Made by a program: the position numbers and the translations under genes. A stretch of DNA of 64,000 nucleotides, taken from contig CM061140.1 of NCBI GenBank assembly GCA_030789695.1, positions 85,250,422 to 85,314,421 on the forward strand, read 5' to 3'. Below, in pieces: positions 23,425 to 36,852 of the stretch (its first letter is position 1; each line of letters starts with the position of its first letter). This DNA is from Scilla litardierei. Lineage: Eukaryota; Streptophyta; Magnoliopsida; Asparagales; Asparagaceae. Under the pieces are notes generated by a model. It made no database searches. It was not told the DNA's origin and was given only the letters and a program-made list of their open reading frames with translations.

Positions 23425-26321
23425 ATGGCAAGTGATGGGATGTTAGTCACATGTTGATGGAGATTTAGTGATTGATGAAAATCACGAACCGAGGTATGTC
23501 GGGGAGTTGTGAAACCAATAACTGTGAGAAGACCGACAACATATTCTGAGCTATTAGATCGGATATACAAAGGCACACGGATAAACCGGCAGGAGTTTGC
23601 ATTGAATCTGGTTTGCAAATGGCTAATAACGGATCAAAGGTTTACAGCTGTGACGATATCAGATGACGGTGATATGGAGATTCTATTTAGCCTGGGTGAA
23701 GTTCAACGATTTGTTGAAATATATGTGGAAAAAGAAGCAATAATCAACACCAGAGTGAGTGAACCACATGGCACATATGCTCGTATGCTGGATATGGGTA
23801 ATGATTCCGCTGACGTTATGTCATATTCTCCCAATCAAGTGTACCAGCCTATAGAGAATATGACGGGAAAAGTGTGTTCATATAATCCACAAGAGGATGT
23901 GTAAGTATAGAAATTTTTGAAGTAATAAATAAGTTTATGTTATATATGTATGAAGTAAATTCGATATTCTAAACATTTCAATTTTTCATATGACATTTGC
24001 AGTTGGAATGTTGCGGGACAATGAGGTCATGCAAATGCAACTTACTCTACTTATATGCAAGGTCCATCTGTACCAGAGACGCTGCCCACGCAAGCAAATG
24101 TGATTCCTGAAGATATTGACAAACCCACATATATTGGAGCATCAACGTTTATGGCGAGACAGGTGGATGATGAAAGTGATGGCACAGATAATGATGAACA
24201 TCCTGTCGTGAGGGAGGATAGCATGCAGGTTGTTGCCGATCTAAATGCAGATGATACAGACTGGATACACCAATCTGTTGCAGACAATACAAATGTGCAA
24301 TTTGAAGAGCCATTGCCAGGTGGAGAGGATGAGGAATAATGAGTAAACGCTACAATTTTGAGTAATGCCCAAGAAATGCATATGCTAGAGCTAAAGCTTC
24401 CCAGCAGTAGTGGGGTTTTCAACATCGGTGATCTGTATGATACAAAGACCGACTTGATAAAAGCAATAACGAAATGGAGCATCGAGCATAATGTCTCATT
24501 TAGACGAATCAAGACAAACAAAACTTTCTAGTCCGTGATATGTGGCTTGAATCATGAGGTGAATCCGCATACTCAAGATGATGCGAGTAGGAATTGTCCT
24601 TAGAGGATTTATGCGGCGGTGGGAAAAAGAACAACTGGGAGGTTCAAGATAACGAAAGTAGGTGAGGAACACACCTGCAACAATCCCACGCTAAATACTG
24701 ATCATAGTCAAGCCACATCATCTTTCATAAGTTACAAAACTATGCCAATGGTGAAGACAAAGCTTGATATGACACCCGCAGAAATACAAGATAACATTCA
24801 CACCATGTTACACATCAGAATATCATATCACAAAGCATGGATGGCTAGATCGAAAGCTTTAGCGAGGATATTTGGGGATTAGGAGAAGCCATACAAGAGG
24901 CTTCCACAGTACTTAGAGGCCATCAAGGAAAGCAATCCTGGAAAAGTATATAAGATTACATATGAAACTATCGGGCCAAGAGTGTCACAGTTTACAGGAG
25001 TGTTTTGGTCTTTTAGACTATCAATTGAAGGTTTCAAACACTGCACGCTGGTCCTACGTATTGATGGCACGCATTTGTATGGGAAATATGCAGGGTGCTT
25101 ACTGGTGGCTACATGCGTGGATGCAAATGTGGGCCTTTTTCCGTTAGCATTTGCAGTAGTATCGGCTGAAAATGTAGAAAATTGGAAATGGTTTTTCTGC
25201 TGCATCTATGAGTTGATACCAAGTGCTCGTAGAAACCGAACGATTACCTTCATTTCCGATAGAATGAAAGGTATTTCGAGAGCACTTCGAGAGGGGTGGC
25301 CAAGTTCTAGACACCATAGGTATTGTCTTCGACACATTATTGCAAATTTCAAGTCGAATGGATACCGAACAGTTAAATTAGAAAATCACTTATGGGGAGC
25401 TGGCAATGCATCCGACTTGCTGACATATATTGCATTTCGTGCAAAGATTAGAGCAGAGTCTATTGCAGCCGATGATTGTGTTACTGCAGACTTGGGGGCG
25501 GAAACAAGGAGGTGGGCGATGCACGAAGATTGTGGGAGACGCTATTGTATAATGACAACCAATTGTTCGGAGAGCTTCAATGGGGTTCTTAAAGGAGCTA
25601 GAGCGCTTCCGATACAAGCGTTGATTGCAAGAACCTTTATAGGTTAAACACGTATTTCTATCATCGGCGGCTTGATGGACTTCATTGGACAACCACTTTC
25701 ACCCCAAAAACTGAGAACATTGTTGGTGCACATGTGCAAGAAGCCCGGTGTTGCTACATCACAAGATTTGGTGACTTTGAGTGGTAGGTGATGGATAATG
25801 ATGCACACGCATATACCGTGATGATAGAAGGCGACTGTTGCACATGTTCATGCAATATTCCTATGCTTCAGCATATGCCATGTGTCCATGTGATCGTCGC
25901 AACGTCAAGACAGCAATATGGTGCCAACATATCATATTGGTCATTTTGTTCCCTATGGTATAGTGTGAGTAAATATCGACTGTTATATATCCTAGAATTT
26001 CACCACATACCTGTGTAGGGTACTGAAAGGAGTGGGATGGTCACAACGTAATTCCTCCAGAAAAAAGAAGACCACTCGGTCGACCAAGATCGACACAGAT
26101 TCGGGGAGCAATGGATCTTCCACGTGAGGGAAACAGGCAGAATAGATGCACCAACTGTCATCAGCTCGGTCATAAAAAATCATGTTGCCAAAATCCTCTA
26201 CGCACATCATCGTATGTTCTTTTTCAAATTTCATGTTTAGTACTTGTGAAAATACTTGTGTACTAACTTCAGCCAATATTGTAGTGCTTCATCGCATCGA
26301 GGAGGCAGTTCACATCCTTGA
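23425..26321 (+). pseudogene. MULE transposase, copy A, degraded
   Basis: DDE transposase of the Mutator superfamily. Exon 1 23425-23900 (N-terminal module, first codons damaged), intron with donor GTAAGT and acceptor TTTGCAG, exon 2 from 24003. Visible in order: acidic linker; MuDR N-terminal domain (24418-24560, VFNIGDLYDTKTDLIKAITK); catalytic domain (24982-25647) with first D in DGTHLYGKY, second D in SDRMKG, and the cysteine/histidine motif YCLRHIIANF; SWIM zinc finger (about 25822-25905, C-x-C then C-x-H); CCHC knuckle at about 26127 (CTNCHQLGH); last short exon ending at TGA 26319-26321. Several in-frame stops (near 24022, 24340, 24530, 24602, 24880) and frameshifts inactivate it. Copy B has sense codons at several of these. 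Confidence 0.92.
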
Positions 26322-27109
26322 AGCAATATAATACATCCGACCGAAGAAATTCACCGTCGCATATTATTTGAAATCTATGTATCTTATATGTGATTTTTAT
26401 GGGAATGTAAAATCTGAGACATATGTATCATATTTACTTTTGTTATGTATCTTATTTACTTTTGGAATGAAATCAGTTATATGTGATATATTTATCTTAT
26501 TTACTTTTGGAAAGAAATCGGATATACTTGATATGTGTGTGTGATATATGTGATAATGTGATAGAGATGTGTGAATGGGTTGCAATGTGGTAATGTGGTA
26601 ATGGCAAACACGGCTAAATTTCACTTATTCTGGATGGCCGCGGTTGGCAAACGCGGCCATAATGCATCGATCATGGACTCAGTCTGCACACAGCTGCTTC
26701 CTGATTGCACACAGCACACAGCTGTGTGCTTGCCAACCGCAGCACACAGCTGCTTCCTGATTGCACTGATATTGTGCACACAACTGCTGCCACCATAAAC
26801 TGTTCTTCCGAGCTTCTCCCATTACCACATCGCATCCCATTCACACATCTATCACATTATCGCATATCACACATATATCCCTTATATCGCATATATATCA
26901 CATATATGACATCACACATATATCGCACACCTATCACATATACCATATATATCCAACACATATCTCATAAATCGCATCTCAAACATATCAAACCTACATA
27001 TACGACACATCTCGCAACGTTGAAGATAAAATTTCTGATTTCATTTCAAAAGTAAATAACGGTTTGACAATAACCAAATTTAAATACAATGACAATATCT
27101 TGATTACAT
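26322..27109. other. Intergenic region between convergent MULE genes, copy A
   Basis: No gene. Contains runs of ATATCACA-like repeats, a hairpin with stem ATGGCCGCG and CGCGGCCAT (about 26633-26660), and copies of CACACAGCTGCTTCCTGATT. In copy B the equivalent segment is a long, nearly perfect foldback; here the left half of that foldback is lost or altered. Confidence 0.65.
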
Positions 27110-27880
27110 TCATTGTCGTTTATGTAAAATCATGCTCATAAGTGACCGATGATGCCTGTATGTGACAAACGGAGCTTGCTGAGTTGATGTGTCACATTCC
27201 ATTTCTGATTGGGTGTGTTGCGTCTGTGAAGGGTCAGGTTGATGCACGCGAGTCTGCTGTAGCTCTTCTACCAGAGTCTGATGTGGCTCGTCCGCCTGAG
27301 TCTGATGTGACTCGTCTGCCAGATACTGATGACATGGGTCGTCTTCAGGGACTACGGTATATGGCTGAATAGGCTGAGACGTGACGGCTTCATACCCTGT
27401 ATGTGGTTGATAATGCTGAGATATGTCGCCTTCATACTCGGTATATGCCTGATACTACTGATACATGCCAGCTTCATAATTGGTATATGGCTGCAGCTGC
27501 TGAGACGTACCGGCTTCATCACCGATAAATGGATGATACTACTAAGATGTGCTTGCTTCATCCCCGGCAGGCTCTTGCCTTCCTGCATGACTCATCTTCG
27601 CACCCTCACTTCTATTTCGTGTACCGCAGAGCACCTGTCCGATCTTATCCCTAATTTGAAGGATCTGCTCTGGGTCACGTGCATCGTAACACATGTACAC
27701 ATATTCTCCAATATTCTGAATGCGTCAGTCTGCAAAACCAATGGATAAGATTTATATTATAAACCAATGTATAAAATAAAAAAACAAATATTTTACTGCT
27801 ATGCTACTATTTACAATTTACCGCTCGATGGGACCACGAGGCATGTAACCATTTGCCGCTCGTCTCTGCACCCTCATAAA
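27110..27880 (-). pseudogene. MULE second gene, copy A, truncated and frameshifted
   Basis: Convergent to the transposase. The partial upstream exon (about 27880-27817) matches the copy B exon ending GYMPRVPIERQM. Intron with acceptor TTTTGCAG; exon 27729-27110, stop TGA at 27112-27110. The encoded protein has a helical segment (DPEQILQIRDKIGQVL), then repeats of about 20 residues rich in Q, Y, P and T (QPYTNYEA, QAYTEYEG, QPHTGYEA), an acidic Q-rich stretch and a basic end. Compared with copy B it lacks 21 bp in the first exon and has a one-base frameshift at the start of the second. I do not recognise the family. The end of the first exon could be the tail of a plant-mobile-domain-type protein, which is a guess. 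Confidence 0.6.
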
Positions 27881-27945
27881 TTACATTTTGGCCGTAAAAA
27901 TCGCTCTCGCACGCGCGTGGGAGCGGCAAATGGTCTGCAAGAATC
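27865..27945. other. Axis of the MULE palindrome
   Basis: GAGCGGCAAATGGT occurs on the plus strand at about 27928 and as its reverse complement at about 27862, so reading away from the centre in either direction gives the same gene fragment. The roughly 60 bp between are unique spacer. The inverted copies are joined within an exon of the second gene, so both copies lack its 5' part. Confidence 0.8.
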
Positions 27946-28693
27946 CCCGTATGGTTACATGCCTCGTGTTCCCATCGAGCGGCAAATGGTAAATAGTAGT
28001 ATAGCAGTAAAATATTTGTGTGTTTATTTTATACATTGGTTTCTAATATAAATCATATCCATTGGTTTTGTAGACCGACGCATTTACAATATTAGATGAT
28101 ATGTGTACACGTGCTTACGAAGAACGGGACCCAGAGCAGATCCTTAAAATTAGGGATAAGATCGGACAGGTGCTCCGTGGTACACGACATAGAAGTGAGG
28201 TGCAGAGACGAGTCATGCAGGAAGGCAAGATCCTGTCGGGGATGAAGCAGGCATATCTCAGTAGTTTCAGCCATTTACCGGTGATGAAGCCGACAAGTCT
28301 CAGTAGCTGCAACCATATACCGATTATGAAGCCAACATGTATCAGTACTATCAGGCATATACCTGGTATGAAGGCGACACATCTCAACATTAGCAGCCAC
28401 ATACAGGGTATGAAGCCGGCACGTCTTAGCCTATTCAGCCATATACTGTAGTCCCTGAAGACGACCCATGTCATCAGTATCTGGCAGACGAGTCACATCA
28501 GACTCAGGTGGACGAGCCACATCAGACTCTGGTAGAAGAGCTACAGCAGACTCGCGTGCATCAACCTGACCCTTCACAGACGCAACACACCCAATCAGAA
28601 ATGGAAGGTGACACATCAACTCAGCAAGCTCCGTTTGTCACATACATGCGTCGTCGGTCAAGTATGAGTAGGATTTTACATAGGCGACAATGA
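27925..28693 (+). pseudogene. MULE second gene, copy B, truncated
   Basis: Better copy of the second gene. Exon to 27988 (ends IERQM, donor GTAAAT), intron to 28073 (acceptor TTTGTAG), exon 28074-28693 ending TGA. The exon opens TDAFTILDDMCTRAYEERDP, then IRDKIGQVLRGTRHRSEV, then five Q/Y/T-rich repeats (QPYTDYEA, QAYTWYEG, QPHTGYEA and relatives), a segment with DESHQTQ and VEELQQT, and a basic C-terminus (MRRRSSMSRILHRRQ). A frameshift after about 28230 and three stops in the repeat region break it. The N-terminal part is missing at the palindrome axis. Function unknown; by position it is analogous to mudrB of MuDR, but no sequence similarity is claimed. Confidence 0.65.
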
Positions 28694-28944
28694 ATGTAAT
28701 CAAGATATTGTCATTGTGTTTAAATTTGGTCATTTTCGAACCGTTATTTACTTTTGAAATGAAATCAGAAATTTTATCTTCAATGTTGCGAGATATGTTG
28801 TATATGTGGGTTTGATATGTTTTAGGTGCGATATATTAGATATGTGTTGGATATATGTGGTATATGCGGTAGGTGTGTGTGATATATGTGTGATGTCATA
28901 TATGTGATATATATGTGATATAGGGGATATATGTGCGATACGGA

Positions 28945-29326
28945 TAATGTGATAGATGTGTGAATGTGATGCGATGTGATAATGGGAGAAGCTCGGAAGA
29001 GCAATTTGTGGTGGCAGCAGCTGTGTGCACAATATCAGCGCAATCAGGAAGCAGCTGTGTGCTGCGGTGGCAAGCACACAGCTGTGTGCTGTGTGCAATC
29101 AGGAAGTAGCTGTGTGCATATTGAGTCCGGGATCAATGCATTATGGCCGCGGTTGGCAAACACGGCCATAATGCATTGATCCCAACTTAATCTGCAGCAC
29201 ACAGCTGCGTCCTGATTGCACTGATATTGTGCACACAACTGCTGCCACCACAAACTGCTCTTCCGAGCTTCTCCCATTACCACATCGCATCCCATTCACA
29301 CATCTCTATCACATTATCACATATAT
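28945..29326. repeat. Intergenic foldback between convergent MULE genes, copy B
   Basis: Inverted repeat with arms of about 190 bp. The outer ends read TAATGTGATAG and CTATCACATTA; the arms contain GAGAAGCTCGGAAGAGCA and its complement. The centre is a perfect 21-bp stem (29129-29149 and 29163-29183, sequence GGATCAATGCATTATGGCCG within it) with a 13-base loop. It lies where transcripts of the two convergent genes would overlap. Confidence 0.85.
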
Positions 29327-31014
29327 CACACACACATATCAAGTATATCCGATTTCTTTCCAAAAGTAAATAAGATAAATATATCACATATAACCGATTT
29401 CATTCCAAAAGAAAATAAGATACATAACAAAAAGTAAATATGATACATATGTCTCAGATTTTACATTCCCATAAAAGTCACATATAAGATACATAGGTTT
29501 CAAATAATATGCGACGGTGAATTTCTTCGGTCGGATGCATTATATTGCTTCAAGCATGTGAACTGCCTCCTTGATGCGATGAAGCCCTACAATATTGGCT
29601 GAAGTTAGTACACAAGTATTTTCACAAGTACTAAACATGAAATGTGAAAAAGAACATACGATGCTATGCGTAGAGGATTTTTGCAACGTGATTTCTTATG
29701 ACTGAGTTGATGACAGTTGGTGCATCTATTCTACCTACTTCCCTCACATGGAAGATTCATTGCTCCCCGAATCCATGTTGATCTTGGCCGACCGGGTGGT
29801 CTTCTTTTTTCTAGAGGAACTAAGCTGGGACCATCCCACTCCTTCAAGTACCTTGCATCAGGTATGTGGTGAAATTCTGGGATATATGACAGTTGATATT
29901 TACTCACACTATACCATGGGGAACAAAATGGCCAATATGATATGTTGGCACCATATTGCTGTCTTGACGTTGCGGCGATCACATGGACATATGGCATATG
30001 CTGAAGCATAGGAATATTGCATGTACATGTGCAACGACCGCCTTCTATCGTCACGGTATATGCGTGTGCATCATTATCCATCACCTGCCACTCAAAGTCA
30101 CTAAATCTTGTGATGTAGCAACACCAGCCTGCTTGCACACGTGCACCAATAATGTTCTCACTTTTTGGGGGTGAAAGTGGTCGTGCAATGGAGTCCATCA
30201 AGCCGTCAATGATAGAAATACTTGTTTAACCTATAGAAGGTTCTTGCAATCAACGTTTGTATCGGAAGCACTCTAGCTCCTTTAAGAGCCTCATTGAAGC
30301 TCTCAGAACAATTGGTTGTCATTATACAATAGCGTCTTCCACCATCTTCGTGCATTGCCCACCTCTTTGTTTCCGCCCCCAAGTCTACAGTAAACCAATT
30401 ATCCGATGCAACAGACTCTGCTCTAATCTTTGCATGAAATACGTTATATGCCAGCAAGTCGGATGCATTGCCAGCTCTTCATAAGTGATTTTCCAATGTA
30501 ACTGTTCGATATCCATTTGACTTGAAATTTGCAATAATATGTCGAAGACAATACCTACGGTGTCTAGAACCTGGCCATCCCTTTCGTAGTGCTCTCGGAA
30601 TACTTTCATTCTATCAAAAATGAAGGTAATCGTTCGGTTTCTACGAGCACTCGGTATCAACTCATAGATGTAGCAGAAAAACCATTTCCAATTTTCTACA
30701 TTTTCACCCGAAACTACTGCAAATGCTAACAGAAAAAGGCCCCCATTTGCATCCACTACTGCCACCAGTAAGCACCCTGCATATTTTCCATACAAATGCA
30801 TGCCATCAATACTTAGGACCTGCCTGCAGTGTTTGAAACCTTCAATTGATGGTCCTAAATACCAAAACACTCATGTAAACTGTGCCACTCTTGGCCCGAT
30901 AGTTTCATATATAATCTTATATACTTTTCCAGGATTGCTTTCCTTGATGGCCTCTAAGTACTGTGGGAGCCTCTTGTCACTACAAAAGACATAGGCATTA
31001 GTAGCCATTGTATT

Positions 31015-31300
31015 AGCAGCGGTTTATTAAACCGCCACAAATTTCCCCTTTTTAGCGGGTTCGAACCGCTAAAGGCTAAAGATTCCAATAAGATATTTTG
31101 TTGCGGTTCGAACCCGCTATAATCATTTTAAAACGAGTCAAAAAGAGAAAACGCGGGAAGAACGCGCGCGGCTGGGCGAAATTTTTTTCAATTGTATCGG
31201 TTAAGAACCGAACAAAAAAATCTATTCATTTGTCACGGTTCGTAAATGTTAAAAATGAGTTATTTGTAGCGGTTTGAAACCGCAACAAATCTGTCCATTG
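31015..31300. repeat. Left subterminal repeats of CACTA
   Basis: Small palindromes of the type AGCGGGTTCGAACCGCT, GCGGTTCGAACCCGC, CGGTTAAGAACCG and AGCGGTTTGAAACCGC occur every 30-70 bp. CACTA transposases of the TnpA/TNP1 type are known to bind such subterminal repeats. Confidence 0.85.
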
Positions 31301-31310
31301 TAGAAAACGT

Positions 31311-34300
31311 GTTAATGATTCCGGCGTTTTCTTCTGATCCTCTTTCCTCCATCATTCCAGCAAACCTCGTTCCAGCCGATTTCATTAGGTTTTCATAGTG
31401 ATCGCCGGAGATCCCCAAGCTTTCAGGCCTCTTTCTCCCCAAGCTTTGTCCAATCCCCTATTTCCGCTTGCAGGTATGTGATTTAAGGTCTGTAGACTTT
31501 GTGAACGGAATAAAACCTAAGTTCCTGACATGGGGGTTTTCTCTTTTTACCCGTCGTTTTCTCCACGGTGTCCCCAAGTTTCCGCGATATTGATTTCGGG
31601 AGCTGAAGGTATGTCTTCAATTTTGTTGATTTTTTCCTTTTCTTTTCATGGTGATTTTTGGGATTTAATGTTATGGGTATTTGTTATTTTGTTCAATATG
31701 GTAATGGCCACTTGATTAGTGTGTAATATCATGTTGAGTGTTTTGTGCTCACGGAGGGGAAGGAGGCTGGAGGGGGGCTGGGAAGGAAAGATGGAAGACG
31801 TAAACTTGATAATACGGTGTCTTGTTTTTGATGTTGCTGGCTTTATTATATACTGATGTTTAGATATGGATGTTGTTTTTCAATTTTTCCCATCTCTACA
31901 ACATTCCTGAATTATAAGATTCACCTGTAATTCACAACATTCAACGTTATGGATTCTATAGCCGCTTTTATTACTGACCTTACATTTACGATAACATCAT
32001 CATCTTGATCGAAAGCATGAACCCACATTTTGATGTGGAAATGGCCTTTCACGCTCACATCGTTAAAGACAATCTGTACAAGGTTGTCTTGCCAAGGCCT
32101 GCCTTGACACAGATGGAAATAAAATTGACATTGCTAAAATCATCTGATAGCAGTAGTGTCAAGATGGTGTTTCCATCATGCTCCCTATCTATTTCATGAC
32201 TAAATTTTGCCAGTCAATATTATTTATATGAATGTTGGTGGGTGTGTGTTTTGTAAGTGTGGGGGTGTGAGTACGGTAAGTGCTATATATTAATGTTGTC
32301 TTGAAGGACTAATACCTTACAGATTCAATTTGATCAGTGAAACATGATGGCCCTTACTTTCGATGAATAAAAAACATGCTGGCCTTCATCCATCAGTGTT
32401 TTGTATAAATTAAAGCAATGCAGAATCCGAAAACAAATATCTTGGTCTGGCAAGCAAAACTTGATTCTTTTGTTGCTTACTCAATGATAGACTTTAAACG
32501 CTTAAGTTGGATTGATATTATTTATGGTTCTATTTCATGAGAGCTTACGCTTTTGTAAAAAAAATATCTTTCTACACTGAACTTGCACACACAATCGAGC
32601 TAGGACTTCTTCTTCAGATTGTTTCAGTGATGAATTTCAGCGCAATTTCCAGGAATTTTGAATGGGCACATGTGCCCATGAATCTTTTCTTAGGGATGAG
32701 GAAATCATGTCATATGGAATGGATCTTGAGTGTCTCATCTCCTCAGAAAACTTCTACAAACAAAAATGCCGTATTATTTTACATCAAGTATAAAACATCA
32801 CCGGTGATCAGCTTGGTAGGTATTCTAGCTAGCTAGCAGTATGTTATGAGCTATCAAATGCTTAATAACATATTATAAGACTTAATTTGTTACCAATATG
32901 TTATTGTATATCAAATGCTATCAAATGCTAGCTAGCAGCATGGTAATCAACACAAAACTCCAGGCTTTTATCTCTGTTTCAGGGATGAGTTCATAAAAGA
33001 CATTACGGAGACATAGTTCTGGCATTCTACCTGAATATATCAAAAGAATGAAGAAATACATGGTTTGATCAAAATAGAATTTATAATAAGAATTCTGCAT
33101 GAAATACTTGGTTTGATCAAAATAGAATTTATAATAAGAATTCTGTATATACATATGTCTATGTTTTTAACTTAATGTCTTTCATAATTGCTAGTTGAAA
33201 TACTTGGTTTGATCAAATTATATACAATTAAGATTTACATGTCTTCAGTTGATATTATTGAAGTTAGGCACTGCTTCAGTTAATATTTACATGTCTTGTT
33301 GTTTCTATTTAGTTTTATTTATTATCTATTTATTTATGAGTATTATTTGTGTCAGTTTGTTTCCCTTTTTTCTCTGTGACAATACATTATCATGAATTCT
33401 TCGTTGTTTTCCTACTGTTGCTGTCTTGTTTTTACTAGTCGACTGATGCAGCTACAGCTGTTACTGTTATTTATATGGCACATATATGTTAGTGTTAACA
33501 GCCATAAGACATGAAAGGGTTAAGACTGAACTTTCCATTATCTCAATACTAGCTTTCTTTGTTAGTAAATTTTTTGAGTTAATCTTAATTGATTTCAGTC
33601 GCTGCTTTATGTAAGGGACTAATTAGCCAGAATCTTATAATTCAGGAATGATATTTGACTTAATTGATGAATTTTTTTCTTATACAAAAAAAACTCCAAC
33701 AACAATCTGACATCGTCTAGCAACATTCTCTCTTATTTTACTTACCAGCATATACAAATTCACTTTATTCACTTCAATTGCAAATGACATGAATTAGCAA
33801 CATTTTTGTGCAAGTTTGATCTCTGTGTGGGAGTGACTAAAAAATTGAAAATGGGTGGACATAAAAGCTACTGTACAATTTTTTGTTCTCACAATACTGT
33901 AATACACTTTTCTTCATCCATATTCAACAGAAATTTAAAGCAAAAAATGATCAACAAAAGGTTAATGACCATACAAGAATTCAACAGAATATGGATGTTG
34001 GACACAGACAGACACATACATCACAAACTTAATTCTTGTTAAATAAGAGAGAACATAGCTTTTGTAATTCCAAATTTGTAAGGTATGTGGTATTCTGCAG
34101 TCAAGAGAGTGCTGTTCAGACGGATTACCTCTTGAATGGATACACTGTAGATTGCGAAAAAAATCATAGCACATGCATGTATGCATCCAACGACATATAT
34201 AAACAAATTATACAATTTTGACTTAACAGCATGGCTGAAATCCTATAATGAGTCCACATCATGGGAAACTTCCTCCAAGTTCTTCTCAAATTGCAAGAAA

Positions 34301-36852
34301 CATGTGCAAGTTTGCACTGCATATGCGACATCCTGTTCATCTTATTACATTTACATACTTTATAATTAATAAGAAACTATAAAAAAATAATATTACTAAT
34401 TATAATGATAACACATTGTGAAGTCGATGATTTTTCCTGCAATATATGTGAATTTTGGATGTAGTTTTCTCTAATCTATAGTCAATTATAGATGGTTTTT
34501 TTTGAATCTAGCTAAAGCGTGCATCGCTTGATTTCACTAAGCAATTTATTACTTCCTCCTGCTTCAAAACGTCTTTAAATTAACAGTTACAAGTTTGGCA
34601 GGTTAAACATATCACTTGATCTGTTAAATTCTAACCGTAGCATGAAACCCAGTATGAAGTTCTTATGTAGAAGACAATGCATGTGAAATACCTAACCCTA
34701 GTGTAGCTTTACTCTATGTATAGATAATTGTTAATGCTTGTATTTAAGCCCATGATATTGAATTCCTTAATGCAGCTGTTGTGTAATGCATGTAGTGTGG
34801 ATGTAATCTCATGGTTAGTTTGATTCTAATGATGTTGCATATTTTAATAGTTGTTTGTTGCGTAAACAAGGACTATGCAGATTGAATAATGATGCAATTA
34901 GTTTTTTATATATAGTTAATTAGCACATCACAATGTTCCATATTTTCAAACATCCAACTTGGCCAAGTTTTAGTCTTCTAATAAAATTTTAATGTATAAT
35001 TTTTTATTCATACTTGAAACCTTTCTTCTTGATGAATTTAAATGGAAAACACAAGAAACATGATGTAAAGTAGTTGGATAGAACCCTTTCTTGTTAATTA
35101 GGGACATTTGATTTTCCATTTTCAATGCAATACATTTTTTAGATATTGCACCACAACTCCTATGAGAAAACAAAAAAGTTTCTTGAATAAGGAGTACTTG
35201 TTGATTTATGCTTTCATTTCTGTCAGTGTTCATCTCCATTTTATTTGTGAGGATGTGAGGATGAACTCATAGAGGGGTGTACTTTGTCGACTATCAAATG
35301 GATCTAATATCCCATTGGATATTGGATCTTATCTAGCCATTATTTTCACATTATAAACATGTGAAAAATTATTCAAACAACATACATGATAAACTCGTAT
35401 CACAATAATAATACTGCCTTTTATGCTTCCTTGATTTTTATAAGCATGTGTGTTATTATTCAAATTAAACTATTCTTCCCTTCCACATCTTTCGAGGAAG
35501 CCGTGTCATATCAGCTAAAACCATTACTTTCTCAATATATTCTGACTCTTCGAGAAATGCGCTTTGTCTTGTGTATGAATCTACAATTTGCATTTTTCCA
35601 ACCAGCACTTTCAAAAGACATGAGAGTGAAAAAAATTCAAGATGTATTGCTCACAACAAAGTAGCATTCAATGCAAGTTAAATAGAACAATGTAATTACC
35701 AGCAGCATTCAACATAGCATGTCAATCACCATACAAGTTGTAAAATCAACAAAAACCTTAAAAACATTCACTCTAATTTTGTATTATGTTAGTGCTTCTG
35801 CCTCTCCAGATATTGTCCATAAGTGCTCCTCCAATCCCTTCTCTGATTCCCTTGATCAACCCGTGGATAATCCTAATGAATGCATTTGCTGCCGCTCTTG
35901 TTGTTGCCTCTCAGGGGTGCCTTAACAGCATGCACATAGGTCCATTTCTGTTATACTGTTCTTTTTGTGATGGCAAGGCAAATGTTGACAGTTTCCATTC
36001 CACTGTCAAATGTGCAGCCATTTGGTTAGATCTGCAGACATGAAAAGAGGGATGATTTATTCTGGACAATACGAATGTGTGATGAAAGGGAAAATCTGAG
36101 CTTTCCAACTACTTTCATAATTTATTATAAGCTTTTTTGATTGATATATAAAAAATATGATTGTAGTTCACATTTAAACTTATATGTATTTACTGATCAA
36201 GTGAATTCTTCAATTCATTCTACTGACTGATATCTGTTATCTCACTTCAATTGTTGCTACTGTTGGTCTCATAGTCTGAACTGCACAGCTGTATGCTTAA
36301 ATGTATTCACAAAATGTTGATATTAGCTTAACTATATTTAGTTCATAATAGCCATCTTGTTGGATATGTGAATATGATTTCTGTATTTAATAATAGCCCT
36401 CAATCCCTGTGCATGCTTCCTTTTTGGGTGCTTTTATACTTTTTGGGTACTATTCTTAAGGCTAGTATAGGAACTAATGGCTATTTTAAACTTATTTGAT
36501 GGTTTAACTTCTCGTTTTTCAAGTACGAATTGTGTACATTGAATGCATACTACCTCAACATGCAAACTGTCAATATTTTCATGGTAACATGATTTGTGTT
36601 CTTAATAGTATAAATTCATATACATGGAATGTTTAATTAATGCATATTTTTTGTTCGGTAGGAAGATCAAATCAATTACATTCTATGGCACCCGCAATCA
36701 GTATTGCTTCAATATGTATTTTATAAAAGAGGGGGGAAATATGTAGTGATCACTTTTTTATTGTGCTTGAGAGATTTGATTCAATATGTATTCATCAGTT
36801 TTTTATTGTACTGGAGAGCAGTCGAGTACAATCACAACATGAAAGAGTTGAG
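31311..36852 (+). other. Interior of CACTA element, no intact gene
   Basis: About 5.5 kb, AT-rich. Positions 31320-31610 look like a 5' leader (pyrimidine-rich, ending CTTGCAGGTATGTG and GAAGGTATGTC, possible donors), which might belong to the lost transposase or to a captured gene. The ORF at 32005-32199 (plus) is unrecognised. A tandem repeat of a 48-bp unit (TGGTTTGATCAAAATAGAAT) lies at 33061-33151 with a third partial copy at about 33206. I see no TNP2-like catalytic region. Confidence 0.5.

Larger units (their letters stand above)
23043..27900 (+). mobile_element. Mutator-like element, copy A (left arm of palindrome)
   Basis: Autonomous-type MULE remnant with a transposase gene on the plus strand and a second gene on the minus strand converging on it, a layout like maize MuDR. 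It is matched in reverse by copy B from 57149 inwards. Similarity starts near 23043 (shared pyrimidine tract, then AAAAATCCAACTTGTCCTAG at about 23252) and continues to the axis near 27.9 kb. No terminal inverted repeat or 9-bp duplication could be fixed. The left end lies within about 400 bp of the STR12-like ATG. Confidence 0.8.
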
